A DNA stretch of 64,000 bases from Brugia malayi (taxonomy: Eukaryota; Nematoda; Chromadorea; Rhabditida; Onchocercidae), in the NCBI RefSeq assembly GCF_000002995.4, contig NW_025062477.1:9024649-9088648 (forward strand). The letters are read 5' to 3'. The first letter of the stretch is position 1. Every line of letters starts with the position of its first letter. Made by a program: the position numbers and the translations under genes. This document shows positions 25,471-38,101 of this stretch, one piece after another. Below the pieces are notes generated by a model, which ran no database searches, was not told where the DNA came from, and was given only the letters and a program-made list of their open reading frames with translations.

Positions 25471-28400
25471 GGATGAAAGGTTGGTTGTCGTGGAAATGTT
25501 TCCCAGAATTACCTGTATTGAATGACTTGGATACTGCAGCACATTGTTCATTTTGGTTGTTTTGGCCTCGTGAGGTTGGTAAAATCCATGTCTGATATGT
25601 CTGACTTCACGTTGTGGTAAATAATAGGAGAGTAGTTATCGGTGGTGCAGTCTATTGTTTCCAGTGTTTTCAATAGTGGTGCGATGCTTAAACGTTCAGT
25701 TTAGTTTCTATAAGTGACATTATTGCTCATTCCTGAATCTATTAAGCTTCATGCCTTCTTCACCACTTCAAAGTATACTAACTGGTTTGAGAATAACGAG
25801 CTACAAAAATTTGCCGATTTTAAACCGATTGTTTTAACTTAAATTTGACAAATCTAAGTTGCTGAAAATGGATGATGGTGACATGTTACTAACATGCTTA
25901 AGATCTTAGTGGGAATACAACACTAATCAGCAATTGAAACCATGAGATTCTTGTTAAAAATGCAAATTTGCTTTCCTCGACAATTTAATGCTGTTTTTAA
26001 TGAAATGAGAAGTTTGGTATTACACTCCGAAAATGACGCTGACGGTGGACATTCATATCTTTCGATTGTTGTTGATAACAGGTGAAACGAAAACAAGTTT
26101 TCATCATGTTAGGAAATGAATGATCAAGAAAGAAGAGCTTTCCTTCCCTGTTTTCAGTTTTTCTGTATCGAAAAAACTTTTGGAACAATTTTTCAGGGCT
26201 AAAAGCATTAATTAAGACAGCTGATCGATTTCTGCCAATTCTTCTACCCTCTTGTCTTACAGTATGTCGTATATTTTGCTGAACTGATTTCTTGCAATTA
26301 ATTTAGAAATGACTTACTGATTGATAGTAACCTGGAAAGTTCAGCAACTAAAAAAGACTTGCATTCATCCACAATTGGTCAAATATTATGTAACTGATAG
26401 CGCTGTTGTAATAAACTTAATACGCTGCTGAGGAATTTTAAACAATTCTGTGTTATTTGAAGGATCAAACCATAGTATCTAATTCGGACCGCGTATGTTT
26501 TTTTGATTTCTTTTAATTCTTCTTGAAAGTCTGGAGCCTTATAGGAAATAGTTGAGAACGGCTGCGGTAATGTCCTCATTAAATGAAAGCAAATATCGAA
26601 AAAATTGGAGACATGAAATTTACTGTGAATCCGAGAAAGTAAAAGTATGATTTCATCGCAGATTTAGAAATATTAGACATTCATGTCTTACAGCATAGGA
26701 ATACTCAAGTTTCTTGTATGCAATAAACTGATGTCTCATTGAATGAGCTGACTAATAATACTGTCTGATAAAACAGTGTTCCATCAATTATTTGTTTCGA
26801 TGTAGTGAATCAGACACTGTGAAACAATTAGTATTGATAGGTTATAAACTACATTGACTGCAAAAAAGAGAATATCAGTTTATATTATTTTTGCCCGATA
26901 AAGTGCTTTAAATACTTCTATATTATGACCAAATCAATTATAAGCATTTCAAACTTTCGCAGCATTTATCAATATTATTATTTTTTTGCAATGCACAAAT
27001 GTTTAAACTATTACTTAATTGAATGCTTTTCTAGTTCTACATTCAACTGGTAATTATTGATCAATTTGTATTCACCTGCATTAACATAGATCTAGCACAA
27101 TTTAACAAGTCATTTTGGCATTGAAAATAATGGTCTTTGAAAAAGGTGAAGAAATTTTCACAGCCACGAAGAGAGGATAGGAAGCAATGCTATAGCTGTT
27201 GATTGATATGTGAAAATTCCAAGTGGTCAAGAGGAATTTTAAATTTTTGTGAGAATTTTTTTGCAAATAGATATATTAGCAATTTACGAAGAGACGAATT
27301 TAACGGCTGATCTATTACCATTGTTCTCTCTTTAAGTCAAAAAAAACATTTCTTCTTATTACTACAACTTTATACATTTAAATTTACATAAAGTAAGCAA
27401 TTGTGCAGCTCTAAAAATGGAAATCCAGTCAAGTGATTCATCTTGAGCATTCATTCATCTTTGCATCGGAGGTTGCTTTGCAACGATGGCACATAGAGGC
27501 CGAGGGAAGTGAATTAGTATATGAATTAACAGCTAACTGACCTGGTGGGATTGTTTACGGGTAATCAACCATCCGTACAATGATTTGACACAATCATTGA
27601 TTTACGCAACACAGAGACGTGGAAGCAAGCATCATTTTACGATATGTAAACAGATTATGCAGCTTATTTTTTCATGTCGTAAGGGAGAAAGAACAAATAT
27701 TCTGGACAGATCTATTTCCTGATAAATGCTTGTTGTCATGTCATTCATTTCAATATAAAATTGTCCTTTCATTACTTGGTGTATTTCCTCTTGAACTCGA
27801 AACAAGATTAGTACATGAATTCCTTGCTCAGAAATCCTATCAAGGAACAACCTTCGAAGTTTGTTTCCAAAGTTTTGCACTAACTGAGCATGTTTCCAAA
27901 GTATGAAGCTGGTGTCCCTGATCATACTGATCGCTACCATTGAGAAAAATAGTTATGATGTTACCAGAGAGTATCTTTTTAACAGTCACAACAATTACCA
28001 TAGAGATACCAAGTAAAGGAAATCGTTTTCAATTCACCTTCCATTTTAAAGTTCACAGAACTTACAAAGAATTCATCGCAAATGAAGAATAACGACATGA
28101 ATTTAAATGTTCTAGATAAAATGGTATTGCCATGAAGTTGGTATGTTAGTTGACAGGATGATCCGGTTCGAGTTCATCCGTGTCTCCTGAATTCAACGAC
28201 AACTGTAGCATTAGATGTCAGATGTGTTCCGATTTTCTGATTACATCATTAACAGCGCAACAGTATCACTCTTATGCCAATCACAGAGTGCAAAATCTAG
28301 TTTCGCTGACATTTCCATCGTTGCAATTAACTTCTCTAGACAACTACAGATATTTTGAAATCATATTAGTGAATTGATTTTCAAAAAGACTGCAACTGTC

Positions 28401-30196
28401 AACACAGCTGGTTCTTTCGGGCATGCAGAAATTTTTTAGCGAGCCAATCTACTCGAAGTCAAATAGGATCTATTTAATTTCGCTTATTACTGAAAGAGTA
28501 AGTGTATAGTAATGCTGTACACAAGTGCAGAAATGAACATAAGTGGCTATGATGTGTTACCGTAGGTACTGGTTCGGTAATGCAAGTAGAATTAAGATTA
28601 ATTTTCATTTCATATCAAACAAAACTAATTTTTGAGCCTACATGCCGAATTCGCGTAGTATGATGCAAGCACTAGGTAATCTCAAAAAATGTGGCTTTTC
28701 TCTGAAAACAGTAAAGAAGAAAGCATTGGTGCTTTCATTAAGCACCATGTCGATGGGCAATTTTTTATAAGAACTGCTGAGAACTGCCATAGTGAAAAAA
28801 ATTAAAAGGAAGAAAAAAGCGCCGCTCTATGATTAACAACGATTTGCGGTACATTCTCACACCCCCTCGCCTGAAAGTAAGGGTAAGATATCTTTTTTCG
28901 TCCATACTACCAGAAAAAATGGATCAATTTCAAAACCTCAAGATCGCAAAAAGTGTCATTAATTAAACATGCGAAATGTTCGAGTATTTCAAAGATAAGA
29001 AAGAACGAGAAATTCAATTCATTGAAGGGAGGGAGGGAGGGGGCGTATCATAAAATCATATGTTCCTTAAAATGTATGGGAAATGAAAATTTGATGAAAT
29101 TGAAAACTTTTTTTAACAGTGAGCATTCTCGAACAAAATAAAACCATTCTTACTCATGAAGTTCAAAGACTAGAAGGCTATATCAAAAAGAATGAAGTGA
29201 TTGATTTACAAGTTTCACTCAAAAAGAAATATAAAATTCTATTAACGATTTTTTTTTGAATTCTTCAAAGTAATATCATGAAGTGGTGATCAGGTTCAAG
29301 TCTGATCATTCAACTTTTTCAGTTGATATTAATTTTTTCAGTCCCATCCCACAGTACATCATGCATAACAATTCTGAAGTTCCTTTCTACTTGATGTTCA
29401 TAAAGGGTAAGTTGCTGTTCAATCCTTCAATTATTCATCTGTCACTTCAATACCTGACAGTTTCTCAGGAACAGGACGATTATACAACAAATTAAAAAAC
29501 TAACAAACTTTCTCACATTCAAAATGCGCAACTGTACATACGCTATTTGCAAAGGCATTGGCTTTGTTTACTTTATAGTGACATATATGTTCATATGCAT
29601 TTCTAGATTTCTAGAAACATCACAGACCTGCCATTCAGTTTTATGCCACTAAACACTGTTTAGAAGTTTTCTCGAGTAAATTATCCAGTAGCCAGTTAGT
29701 TATCATTCACTTTTCAATCTAGTCAGTTATCAAGATGGAGATGAGATAGCACTATTTAGAAGTTATCATACGGTCATACGGTTGTGCCATAACGTTTGAT
29801 AAAGCGTAGGACGGAAGATGTAGGACAATTATTTCGTAACGCGACCAAGGCAATAATGCCGGCACTGAAGTAGAATCTCGTCCCGGGATGCGATATGCGA
29901 TATGCTTTTTGGAATTTGTGTGTGGGTGGTGAGGAAGAAGCATGGGTTCGTATTATGGGTTGCTGTGGAACTCTGTCCTTTCCTTCTCCCTCTCTCTCTC
30001 TCTTTCTTATTCCCTCTCTCCCTGCTCCGAGTTGTTTTTCGCTTCACCTTTAGATATTTAACCGAAACTGAACTTGGAGCAAAACGAGCTGATCGAGATT
30101 AATAAAATGAAATTTAAAGCACTGGAACTGTCTTGAAGCTTTATTCATTCTATCATAATTATTTACGGGTGATTGAAGTATTAGTAATTGGAATAA

Positions 30197-30207
30197 CTCA
30201 AATACAG
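30197..30207 (+). promoter_or_regulatory. Possible trans-splice acceptor
   Basis: CTCAAATACAG ends seven bases upstream of the ATG at 30215. In nematodes this placement suits addition of a spliced leader. A conventional intron in the 5' untranslated region would look the same. Confidence 0.3.
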
Positions 30208-30214
30208 ATTGACA

Positions 30215-33200
30215 ATGAGCAGATGGCCGTTGGGCAGGAGCCTATTTCTTGTCCATCACATTGAATGTATAAAAGTTAATGGCTTAAGTTCAAATGTATT
30301 GGGATCTATTTCGGCAGAAGGTGTGAACCTCAAAGCTGTGCAAGAAAGAACAACGAAGACAGCAATCTTGATGCTACATCATGGACAGCCGAGAACACCG
30401 TATTATGCCACGAAACATTTGGCTGAAGGCTCTCATTACTACTATAAGATACCACTATGGCTTACTTCGTATGTATGCATGCTTCATTTCTTTTTAATTC
30501 TGTTTTCATAAAGTTCTAATGTATGAAATGGTACACAGTGCCACGTAATTGCTTGTTGCTCATTTCGACTGCTTTCAATAATAGGAGGGTATAAGAAACC
30601 CTCCTATACCCTTTTGTGCGTTAGCGGTTTGCGTGATACTCAATTTGAGAAAGAAAGGAAAAATTCATTTGAAAGATATATTTCTTTTGCATTTTAAAAT
30701 TTAAAAACCTTTTTATTTCAAGACGTGTGACACAATTATATTGGCCATTAGCGAAGAAAGTTAATTTTTGTGTTGACGACTACAAATACAGCGAAAACTT
30801 CTCACATCTTGTCAGTACATATTCAAAAGTACTGCAAGGATATTTGAATGAATTAATTCCGGAACATCGTTCATTCTACTGCACTTACGCATTTCTTTAT
30901 GACGAACCAGCTATTTCGAGAACGATCAGTGAATTGATAAGGTAATTTCAACTTATAATAAGTAACTCGGACTTCTCGTTTTCTCAGAAACATATATAGG
31001 AAAAATAGGGTATAATCTTGCTGTTGTTTTTCCAGCTTCTGCAGTTTCTATTTGGGACAAAACTTGCCATTGATTTGTTTGAATCAGGTTTCAAGTTTTT
31101 AGTACATTTGAAATGTCATGTAGTTGATTGTGATCTTACTATTTCCAGAAAAGGTATACAGCGGTTAATTTTATTACCACTATATCCACATTATTCGTGT
31201 TTTCAAACGGGGACAATGCTAAATATTGCTGTTAAGGCTCTTGATGAGCAAACAAAACCGCTGTCAAAAGATGGTATATGTTCAATGGATTATAGAGTGA
31301 GAACTATGTCCCATGTATCATTTCGCTGTAGTACTATTGATCGGTGGAGTAGTCATCCAGTTATTATTAATGTGAGTTGCTTAAAGATCCGTTTAAAATT
31401 CTTTTTGAAGACTTTTGCACTTATATTTCTTTTTTGAGCTACTATTTATGTTTGTTTACCCTTTCTTCAGTTGCATCAAAATCCATGTAAATCGGAGTCC
31501 GGTTTATTTTTGAATCTTGCTCATTTTTTGATATCGCTTCTATTATGTAATTATTTTAGCACATAAACTTTCTATAAAAGTTTAGAAAAAACTAAAAACT
31601 TCATATTGTGCTGAGAAGAAGCTAAAAAAACTTCATGTCTAACAGAGATGGAAAATTAAGTTTGTGAGACTTCTAGACTTCCAAGAAGATATGGCGAAAA
31701 TGCGCAATGTTTCTTTCAACAAACGTGCTTATTTAACGCATTTCTTAAAATTTATGGAATTTATTTGGTTTATTTGGAAGAATTAATTGTGCTAATTTTT
31801 TTCTTTACATTTTAGTTCTGGTATAATTTGCTATGTACCGAACTGAAGGATCACGACAGTTTGCTTTTTGTTGCCCCACAAATGGTTTGTCTTCTAAACT
31901 TACTATTTTCATGAATTTGATAACTTTCTGCTTCCATTTGATACGGCAGATGAAATCTTCAAAGAAGTGAGGAATCTTTCTTCTGTTTTTGTCCAATTTA
32001 AGTTCTGTTGAGTATAAACTAGGCTAAAATGATCTGAATATAAATCTCTGGAATGAATGAACGTATCAACAGGATCTCATTTTAAGATGAGAAATAAATT
32101 AAATTAGCCAGATCACCTTATTTTTCAGTGCCCAAAAATTCAATGAAACTGTTTCGGTAATTGATTGTTATATTTTGTGTAGTTATTCGGTCCGATGTAT
32201 AAAAATAAAATTGCTATCGGAGTTGCATTTTAGCGTGGTTATAATTCTTCCGGCTACATGCGAGAGATTTGGACAACTTGTTATCGCCTGATGGAACATA
32301 TGAATGAAGCCGTTCCTTGGAAACTTGCGTGGTTTAGCGGTTGGGATCAGTGGCCAGCAACAACATTGGAAAGCATAAATTTACAGTTATATTTCTTGAG
32401 AAGAGAAAAGCGATATCGTACTTTAGTTGTGCCCATTGCATTAATCATGCCTTCTTTCGAAAGCGAAAGTTTGCTACCAGATATTTTACAAAATGAGGTA
32501 AGCCACCTGTATTCGTTTCCAAGTACTTTTCATAAATTGCTTTGCATCAAACAAATGCTTTTATTTAACTGCCTACTAATATTTTGTTTAACTGTAATAA
32601 AATTAAATTGATAAAGTGCAGGACGAGCTTACAAACAGTAATTTCCATTTTTTTTTTTTTTTTTTGATGTCAATTATCTGAAAAGCTACAGTTAATCTAA
32701 TTTGTTTACTAATCAACAACTTTTTTTTTTTTTTTTTTTTGCATTTGTTTTTTTCTTTTCTTTCGTTTGAAATTCTCTGTAGAGGAGATTTTCTAAAAAT
32801 AATTTTCTATAATGGTGAGGGGGATTTTATTACTCTTATAAAATTACATTTCCTATTGATTTTTCTGCTCTTATTTTTGCAAAAATGAATTTTGGAGAAA
32901 ATATTGCTCTTAGTTTAAAATTATTAGTTTGATTCTATGCGTCCATTATATTGTTTTTTTAACGAATTTATTGGAATTGTTTCTAAAAACTTATCATCTT
33001 ATACTTTATTACATGCGCCTAATTTTCACACTCTTCATAATCTGTTATTTGCAGGGTGTCGATTTACTTTCACCACCTGGATTTTCACCGGTTTTGGCAC
33101 ATGGCTTTGCAGAACTAATCAAGAATCATTTGATGGGACGTAGAGCATCATCACAATTATTGCATCGCTGTAAATTCTGCTTTAGCTCACGTTGTTTACT

Positions 33201-33315
33201 TCGAGAAGCAATGTTGGCACCAAAAGAAATACCTTTCAACGAAATATTTTTAAAAAACACTTTAGGGAACGGAGAGCTAATTCAGCAACAAAAAAGACTG
33301 CAAATTTCGGCTTGA
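30215..33315 (+). CDS. Ferrochelatase-like protein, catalytic His lost (pseudoenzyme)
   Basis: Six exons: 30215-30468, 30723-30941, 31149-31371, 31816-31884, 32234-32497, 33055-33315. All phases agree. The protein has 429 residues, close to human ferrochelatase (423). It aligns end to end with animal ferrochelatases: KTAILMLHHGQP (start of fold), LYPHYSC at 169-175, STIDRW, LVVPIAL near 319-325. The [2Fe-2S] ligands of animal enzymes are all present: Cys175, and Cys382, Cys385, Cys390 in CKFCFSSRC. The catalytic His of the human motif FSAHSLP is Pro253 here (FVAPQM), and the SDHIE motif reads MPSFE, keeping only the Glu (331). It should therefore not insert iron into protoporphyrin. Nematodes are haem auxotrophs, and ferrochelatase-like proteins without active-site residues are described from them. 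The Arg-containing, acid-free N-terminus could be a mitochondrial presequence (inference). Function is unknown; a structural or haem/Fe-S sensing role is possible. Confidence 0.88.
30581..30607 (+). repeat. Perfect 9-bp hairpin in intron 1
   Basis: ATAGGAGGG (30581-30589) and CCCTCCTAT (30599-30607) flank a nine-base loop. It lies in intron 1 of the ferrochelatase-like gene. Confidence 0.7.
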
Positions 33316-33450
33316 AGATATCGAAATATTTTAGATTAAAACGATCTCTTAAGGTTCATTACCACTCAAATTTTTTGTTGCTGAAAGTCATCAACGCACG
33401 CATAGTGATAGTGCTTCCACTGTCAGGGAAGATTAATTTCTCTCGTCTGG

Positions 33451-33472
33451 CAAGTGGGTGGTACTCCACTTG
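33451..33472 (+). repeat. 7-bp hairpin in 3' untranslated region
   Basis: CAAGTGG and CCACTTG are separated by eight bases, about 135 bases after the stop codon of the ferrochelatase-like gene. Confidence 0.55.
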
Positions 33473-33675
33473 AAACAACTCTTTAGTCTGGGCCGTATGT
33501 TTTAGCTTGACTTGACTGTTAATTGTATATTGCATATTGCTGAACGTCAGTTAGAATAACTTCGATCAAGCAATAATATTTGTGTAATATTATTTTTTTC
33601 ATCGTATCTTTAATTTGTGAATAATTATGTAAATTTGGAATCAATTTCAAGCAGTTGATAAACACCTAATATTTA

Positions 33676-33681
33676 AATAAA
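33676..33681 (+). terminator. Probable polyadenylation signal, ferrochelatase-like gene
   Basis: AATAAA about 360 bases after the stop codon, in AT-rich sequence. No other strong signal was seen nearer. Confidence 0.45.
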
Positions 33682-34103
33682 ATAATAGCATATCTATTTC
33701 ACTGGTGTCGTGATGATGCTGTATTTCGAGTTCCAGCATAGAAGTTTGCGTGCAAGAAATTTTTGAGGGGAATAAAGGTAAGGAAAAGCAATCGATTTCT
33801 AACTTAGCTTGACTGTCGTTCCATTATCCTTCGGTACGTGTGGTGACAGACTCTACTTATAGTGTAGATGTAGCTACAAGTTATATATATTATGGTCGGA
33901 TTTAATTCACACTGTGCGGGATTGCTGCCAACTTTTTCCTCATCTATTGTGTGTGAGAATGAGTAGATCACAGTTTTGCTTACTGCTGGTTGTCAGTCAG
34001 TATTATGTATTAACAGTAAATTATATGTCATATGCAACTAATTCTCAAGCTTTTTTTTGAATCTGTGAAATTTGAAGGTATTTCAAGTTGTTTAAGTTGT
34101 CAG

Positions 34104-34332
34104 CCTGGAAAAGCGGTAACGAATGTGTTGGAATTTTTTGCGGGTAAAATCTACGAACAGTTAAAAATACAGTGTGATAAGGAGAAGGATGCCTTAGAAA
34201 GGTGATTACTTAGGAAGACCTTAGAAGAGTAAATTAATCACTGAAGTTTTCCTTACGACTACTGTACGATGTTTCGTATGAACCCTTTGCAGCGACGGAG
34301 AAACAGTGAACATGGAAAAAGTAATTGTATGA
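34104..34332 (+). CDS. Candidate two-exon small gene or 3' end of a gene, unknown
   Basis: Segment 34104-34201 follows the acceptor AAGTTGTCAG and is coding-like, helical and charged: KAVTNVLEFFAGKIYEQLKI followed by QCDKEKDALE. Its donor AG|GTGATT joins in phase to 34293-34332, after the acceptor CCCTTTGCAG. That exon encodes DGETVNMEKVIV and a TGA stop. The 91-base intron has the expected size. The first exon may begin at the ATG at 34032 without an upstream intron, which would make a peptide of about 70 residues. Otherwise earlier exons are missing. I do not recognise the family. The support is the composition and the matching splice phase only. Confidence 0.35.
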
Positions 34333-34487
34333 TGGAAAGGTCACCACATCCATATGAAAAGAAAGGAAGGAAGAGCAGGAATCAGTCTACGCAATCTCCC
34401 AGCAAATATACTACTGCATCATGGTGCACACGGTCACGTCACGGGTCCATTTCACATCAACGAGATAGCGCAATTTGATTTGACCTC

Positions 34488-34682
34488 TCATATAATCCTT
34501 TTAATAATCTTTGACCTTCCCTCCCACCACATTCTCTTGCGGATGGTCCCTTCTCTACAAACTGCCGCATTATCATCAGTTGTGAGACTCAGAGTAACAA
34601 ATTGGCCCCCTGCCAACAACCTCCACTGCAAATTGAAGAGAACGTCTAGACGGCCGGCTTCTCTTTGGTCTGCTGTATGCAT
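34488..34682 (-). other. Unassigned open frame in a GC-rich patch
   Basis: A 64-codon frame with a true ATG at 34682, inside a GC-richer patch (34350-34860). The stretch LFNLQWRLLAGGQFVTLSL faintly resembles the start of BTB/POZ domains, but no further domain sequence follows. The plus strand of the same patch is also open (34354-34686). Either could be chance, or a remnant. Confidence 0.2.
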
Positions 34683-36154
34683 GTAGATGTGATAGGTGGA
34701 GTGGGCGTGTATCGATCGGCGTGGGTGGGAGTGTTGAGTGATTGCAGAGCCGTCTACCCGTCTGTCTGCGAGAAGTTCCAGAAGAAGGGGTCTATTTCAT
34801 ATTTATGAATGGCAAGATGAGTGTACCTGAATAGGTCAACCCGTGGGTTGTCCATCCGCACCTGCAGTACCTTTGCTTGATTCGCTCATTCTGTTCCCTT
34901 CATTTCTCCTCGCCATCACACTTTGCTGGGTCATCGATCCAATTGGCCATTTCTTCACTGTCCTCTCATAGTTACTTGCGAGTAACATCACGTCATTCCT
35001 TTATGGTCACCTTACTTTCAAGTCTTTGCTGTATTTCTGCCTATTTTTTAAAACTACTCCATCGATTGATGGTTCTGTTGATTAATTAACTGAGTAATGA
35101 ATGATTAGGTACCAATGTTCATATTTTTGGTGGCGCTGTGTGTCATGTCAGTGTGAACGGTCTTTTCGACAGTTTGTGATTTTGCTATAGCGATAGTTCT
35201 CCTTTCGGCTTACTTTTATCGGTGAAAGGTTTTGATCACACTGAATCTTGTGAGTGGCTTCACTTCTCCATTTCAGTTCACCTTACTGATCATTCTCTTT
35301 TATTTCTCATAGGGGGAGGGAGGGAGACAATTTTTTTCTTCTTAAATTGCTACTTGTAACGAGATGAGTTTCCGGGCTCCCACCACGCTATTTATACCGT
35401 TAATGATCTATCTGGAATTCCTTTTTATAAAAGTTAGGTTAAAGATTGTGAAATAAGCTGCTGTAGGTGTATGCATGAAGAGTACTTATCATGAAAACTA
35501 ATTGCAGTTCTGCAACTGATCTGGGTAGGGTTGTTGCACTCCACTTGCCGTCAACCGTTCAAAGAACATATATTAAAAATTTGATCATCTAGAATGGAGG
35601 AAACTGTTCAAATTTCCCCCAAGTATTAAGTCATCATGTGTCACATTCCTGGCTTTTTAGATTTCTGAATTACTGACTTATGTTGTGAAGAATATTGAAC
35701 CACCCCCGGAAAGAAGGGCATTAGGAAAGAGCTAGAAAATTCATAGGGCTTTTGTGGAAATTAATTTTATTCAGGTAGTCTATTTTCAGAGGTAAAACTT
35801 GAAGTTTTTCTGATGTAATTATTTATTGGTATTGCACATATGAATGATCTTGGTAGGTAACAACAGCTTTTATGTGATCAATAAGGCGTAATGAGGAACT
35901 TATTATCTTTTCCGTAATTGCGCATTAGGTATCGATGTTGCATCCAATGAATTCATTTGATGCGTACGCAAAAATGCAAAGAGTGAAGATTTTATGACGC
36001 GTAATGATATAGTGATGAGTGATTGTTAATGTTGAATGATGGAAACAGCGCAGAATTAGTGGCGCAGAAATTAGTCAAGTTCACAGATTTACAAATCAAT
36101 CACGTTCACGGATTTTACACACATCATGTAGGAGGAATGGAGTGATGAGGATTG

Positions 36155-36376
36155 TTACTTATTTGCAGTTCGACATCCCACGTTCAGCAACAAGCAACAA
36201 GGGATAGTTACAGAGGAAATTTGTGCATTCTTGGACGAGGTAGGGCAGAGGAAGACGGCCGATTGTGAAGGGCAGTCAATTTCAGAGTTTACAGTTGCAT
36301 TTTCTCGACAACATGTATTTTTAGCACACTGCGTCCCAGTTTTTTGTGAAGAGCCAACAGCAACTTGTACCCTCAC
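36155..36376 (-). CDS. Candidate exon of a cysteine-rich secreted-type protein
   Basis: A minus-strand open segment of about 70 codons with eight cysteines in the order C-CC-C-C-CC-C. Spacings are 4, 0, 11, 8, 15, 0 and 6 residues. Motifs include CAKNTCC, IDCPSQ and IPCCLLLNVGC. There is no ATG at its start, so it would be an internal or last exon. A possible donor (AA|GTAACA) overlaps the stop. No signal-peptide exon could be joined upstream. The paired-cysteine order resembles several small disulfide-rich extracellular families, including fungal hydrophobins, but spacing does not fit hydrophobins well and no homology is claimed. Confidence 0.3.
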   Translation of the reverse strand: MRVQVAVGSSQKTGTQCAKNTCCRENATVNSEIDCPSQSAVFLCPTSSKNAQISSVTIPCCLLLNVGCRTANK

Positions 36377-38101
36377 ATTTTGCGCTTCCTCTCAGATGTT
36401 CCCGGTATAAAATGTTCTTGTTTTTTATAGGTCTTCTTTTGAATGCAACAAAACTTCGCAATTTATTACTGTACATAATTTCTTTCGGTCTGTTTGTCTG
36501 TAACGCTCAGTTCATGAATGTTATGTCACCGCTTCCAAAAGGACTTTGAGATTTCAGTGTATTCTTCTCTATGTATTAACTGCTCATATGAATTCTATTT
36601 GTTCCGTTCCACTTGTTTGTTAGGAATCACAGCACTAATCGACCTGTGTAATAAAAGAGACATGCTAGGGAAGGAAGATGTCGTTTGTCTTTCTATTCCT
36701 CCAAGTTCGTAGAAATTAACACAACAGTCTCGATATGATGGTTTGCAAAATAAAGAAAATTTTTTTTTTGTAAACCTAGGAATAAGATGGTAATTTTTTC
36801 AGCATCAGTGTTATAGTAAAAACCGCAAGCTTTTCATATTAAACATTCACAACGCACTTGTAGTTCACACTGCACAACATTCATACTGCAAACTACAATT
36901 ATCAGTCGTCGAATCGAGCAGTCACAATGAAGAACTAAAATATGTCTGACATTTCATTATTTATGGTGAGTGAATTACAACTGAATGGATTAGGAAACAG
37001 ACTGAACTGAATGTATCCGTTCGTGACTCATGATTGTCGTTATTCATTACTTTGTTTTCCTTTGCGATATGGTTGTAAATATGTATCTCAGTTTTTTTTT
37101 TTTTTTTTTTTTCTTTTTTTTGTTCTTAAGGCTAAGTTGAGTTAGGTAGGGTTTCCCTGATGTGCCACATTTAAATCTTTGTGAAGAATGAGCGATGAGC
37201 ACTATTTATAATCATTAATTGAAAGCGTGAGATGACGCAAAATTTTCAGTTTGTTTAGAGCGTATGGTAATTTTGACCCATTTCTTGCAATATGTATTAG
37301 TGAAGACATTTCTGTCTGTTTTTTTTTATTTCATCAAGGAAGAGGGGATATTGGACAGGCAATACCACTGTTCTCGGTACTTTCTATAAAGTTAATAAAT
37401 GTTTTCTGCAACATTTGTTGCATTCTGTTCCTGTGCTTTGAATGGCACTGTTAATCATTAATGCACCACTTATACTCTTTGTGCAACTGTCGCTGTATTA
37501 TGGAAATGGTGATTCAGCGGGTCAAATTTTGCACAGAGCACTTTGTTTTCTGCGCTATCACTCAATAGTATTGCCATCTACGTGTTCATAAAATTACTTG
37601 TACTTCAGGACTGACATCACTTGTAAGCATATCTGGAAAGTGAGCTCAGAGTGAGAAGTTAAACGCTTTTGGACGCATACAATTCTTTAATCTGTCGTTG
37701 GGCAGCTGACCTAGGCTCGTTGGCAACTACCGCAATCACAGGGAAAACATTATAAAAGTTTAGGTCGTTACAGGTCTCTTAGCAAATTTCTAATCTGGTT
37801 TTGTCTTCGAGTGGAGCACTTGTGCTCAGCATTTCAACCGACAAAATCGTGCCGTCGCGAGAACTTCTAAATCATTCAAGCAGTCAAGTTGAGTCGTCCT
37901 TATATATTGCTGAAGCCGTATGATCGGCACAGTCTCGAAAGCTGCTCAGCAGTTTCTTGTACTGGAAGCTGCATAGCAGCATTAACATCAACAGCGCTTT
38001 ACTGTAGTGCTGTAACCATACGTTCCCGAGAAGCAAGAAGTGAAACAAGAAACCTAAGCATTTATAATTGTGACAGTCGTGTAGCGAGTAATATCATTAG
38101 C

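Larger units (their letters stand above)
23387..30214. other. Intergenic region, SoxC to ferrochelatase-like gene
   Basis: No supported gene in 6.8 kb. It contains one GC-richer open frame (25180-25470, listed separately) and a frame open on both strands at 27619-27940 that has no recognisable family. A G-rich GGGA repeat lies near 29028-29043. Confidence 0.5.
34333..38101. other. Region between the mini-gene candidate and NRBP
   Basis: No firm gene. It holds a GC-rich patch to 34860, the cysteine-rich minus-strand frame at 36155-36376, a long T tract at 37092-37112 and simple AT-rich sequence. The open frame that includes NRBP exon 1 runs upstream to 37889 without an ATG. Confidence 0.5.

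Noticed and set aside
27619..27940. Open frames on both strands
   Set aside because: Neither reads like a known protein; two-strand openness without a family match is likely chance.
28160..28185. Another GGTTCGAGTTC T-loop-like sequence
   Set aside because: No cloverleaf can be built around it.
29283..29310. tRNA T-arm-like sequence (GATCAG-GTTCAAGT-CTGATC)
   Set aside because: The hairpin is perfect, but no acceptor stem, D-arm or anticodon arm can be found upstream.
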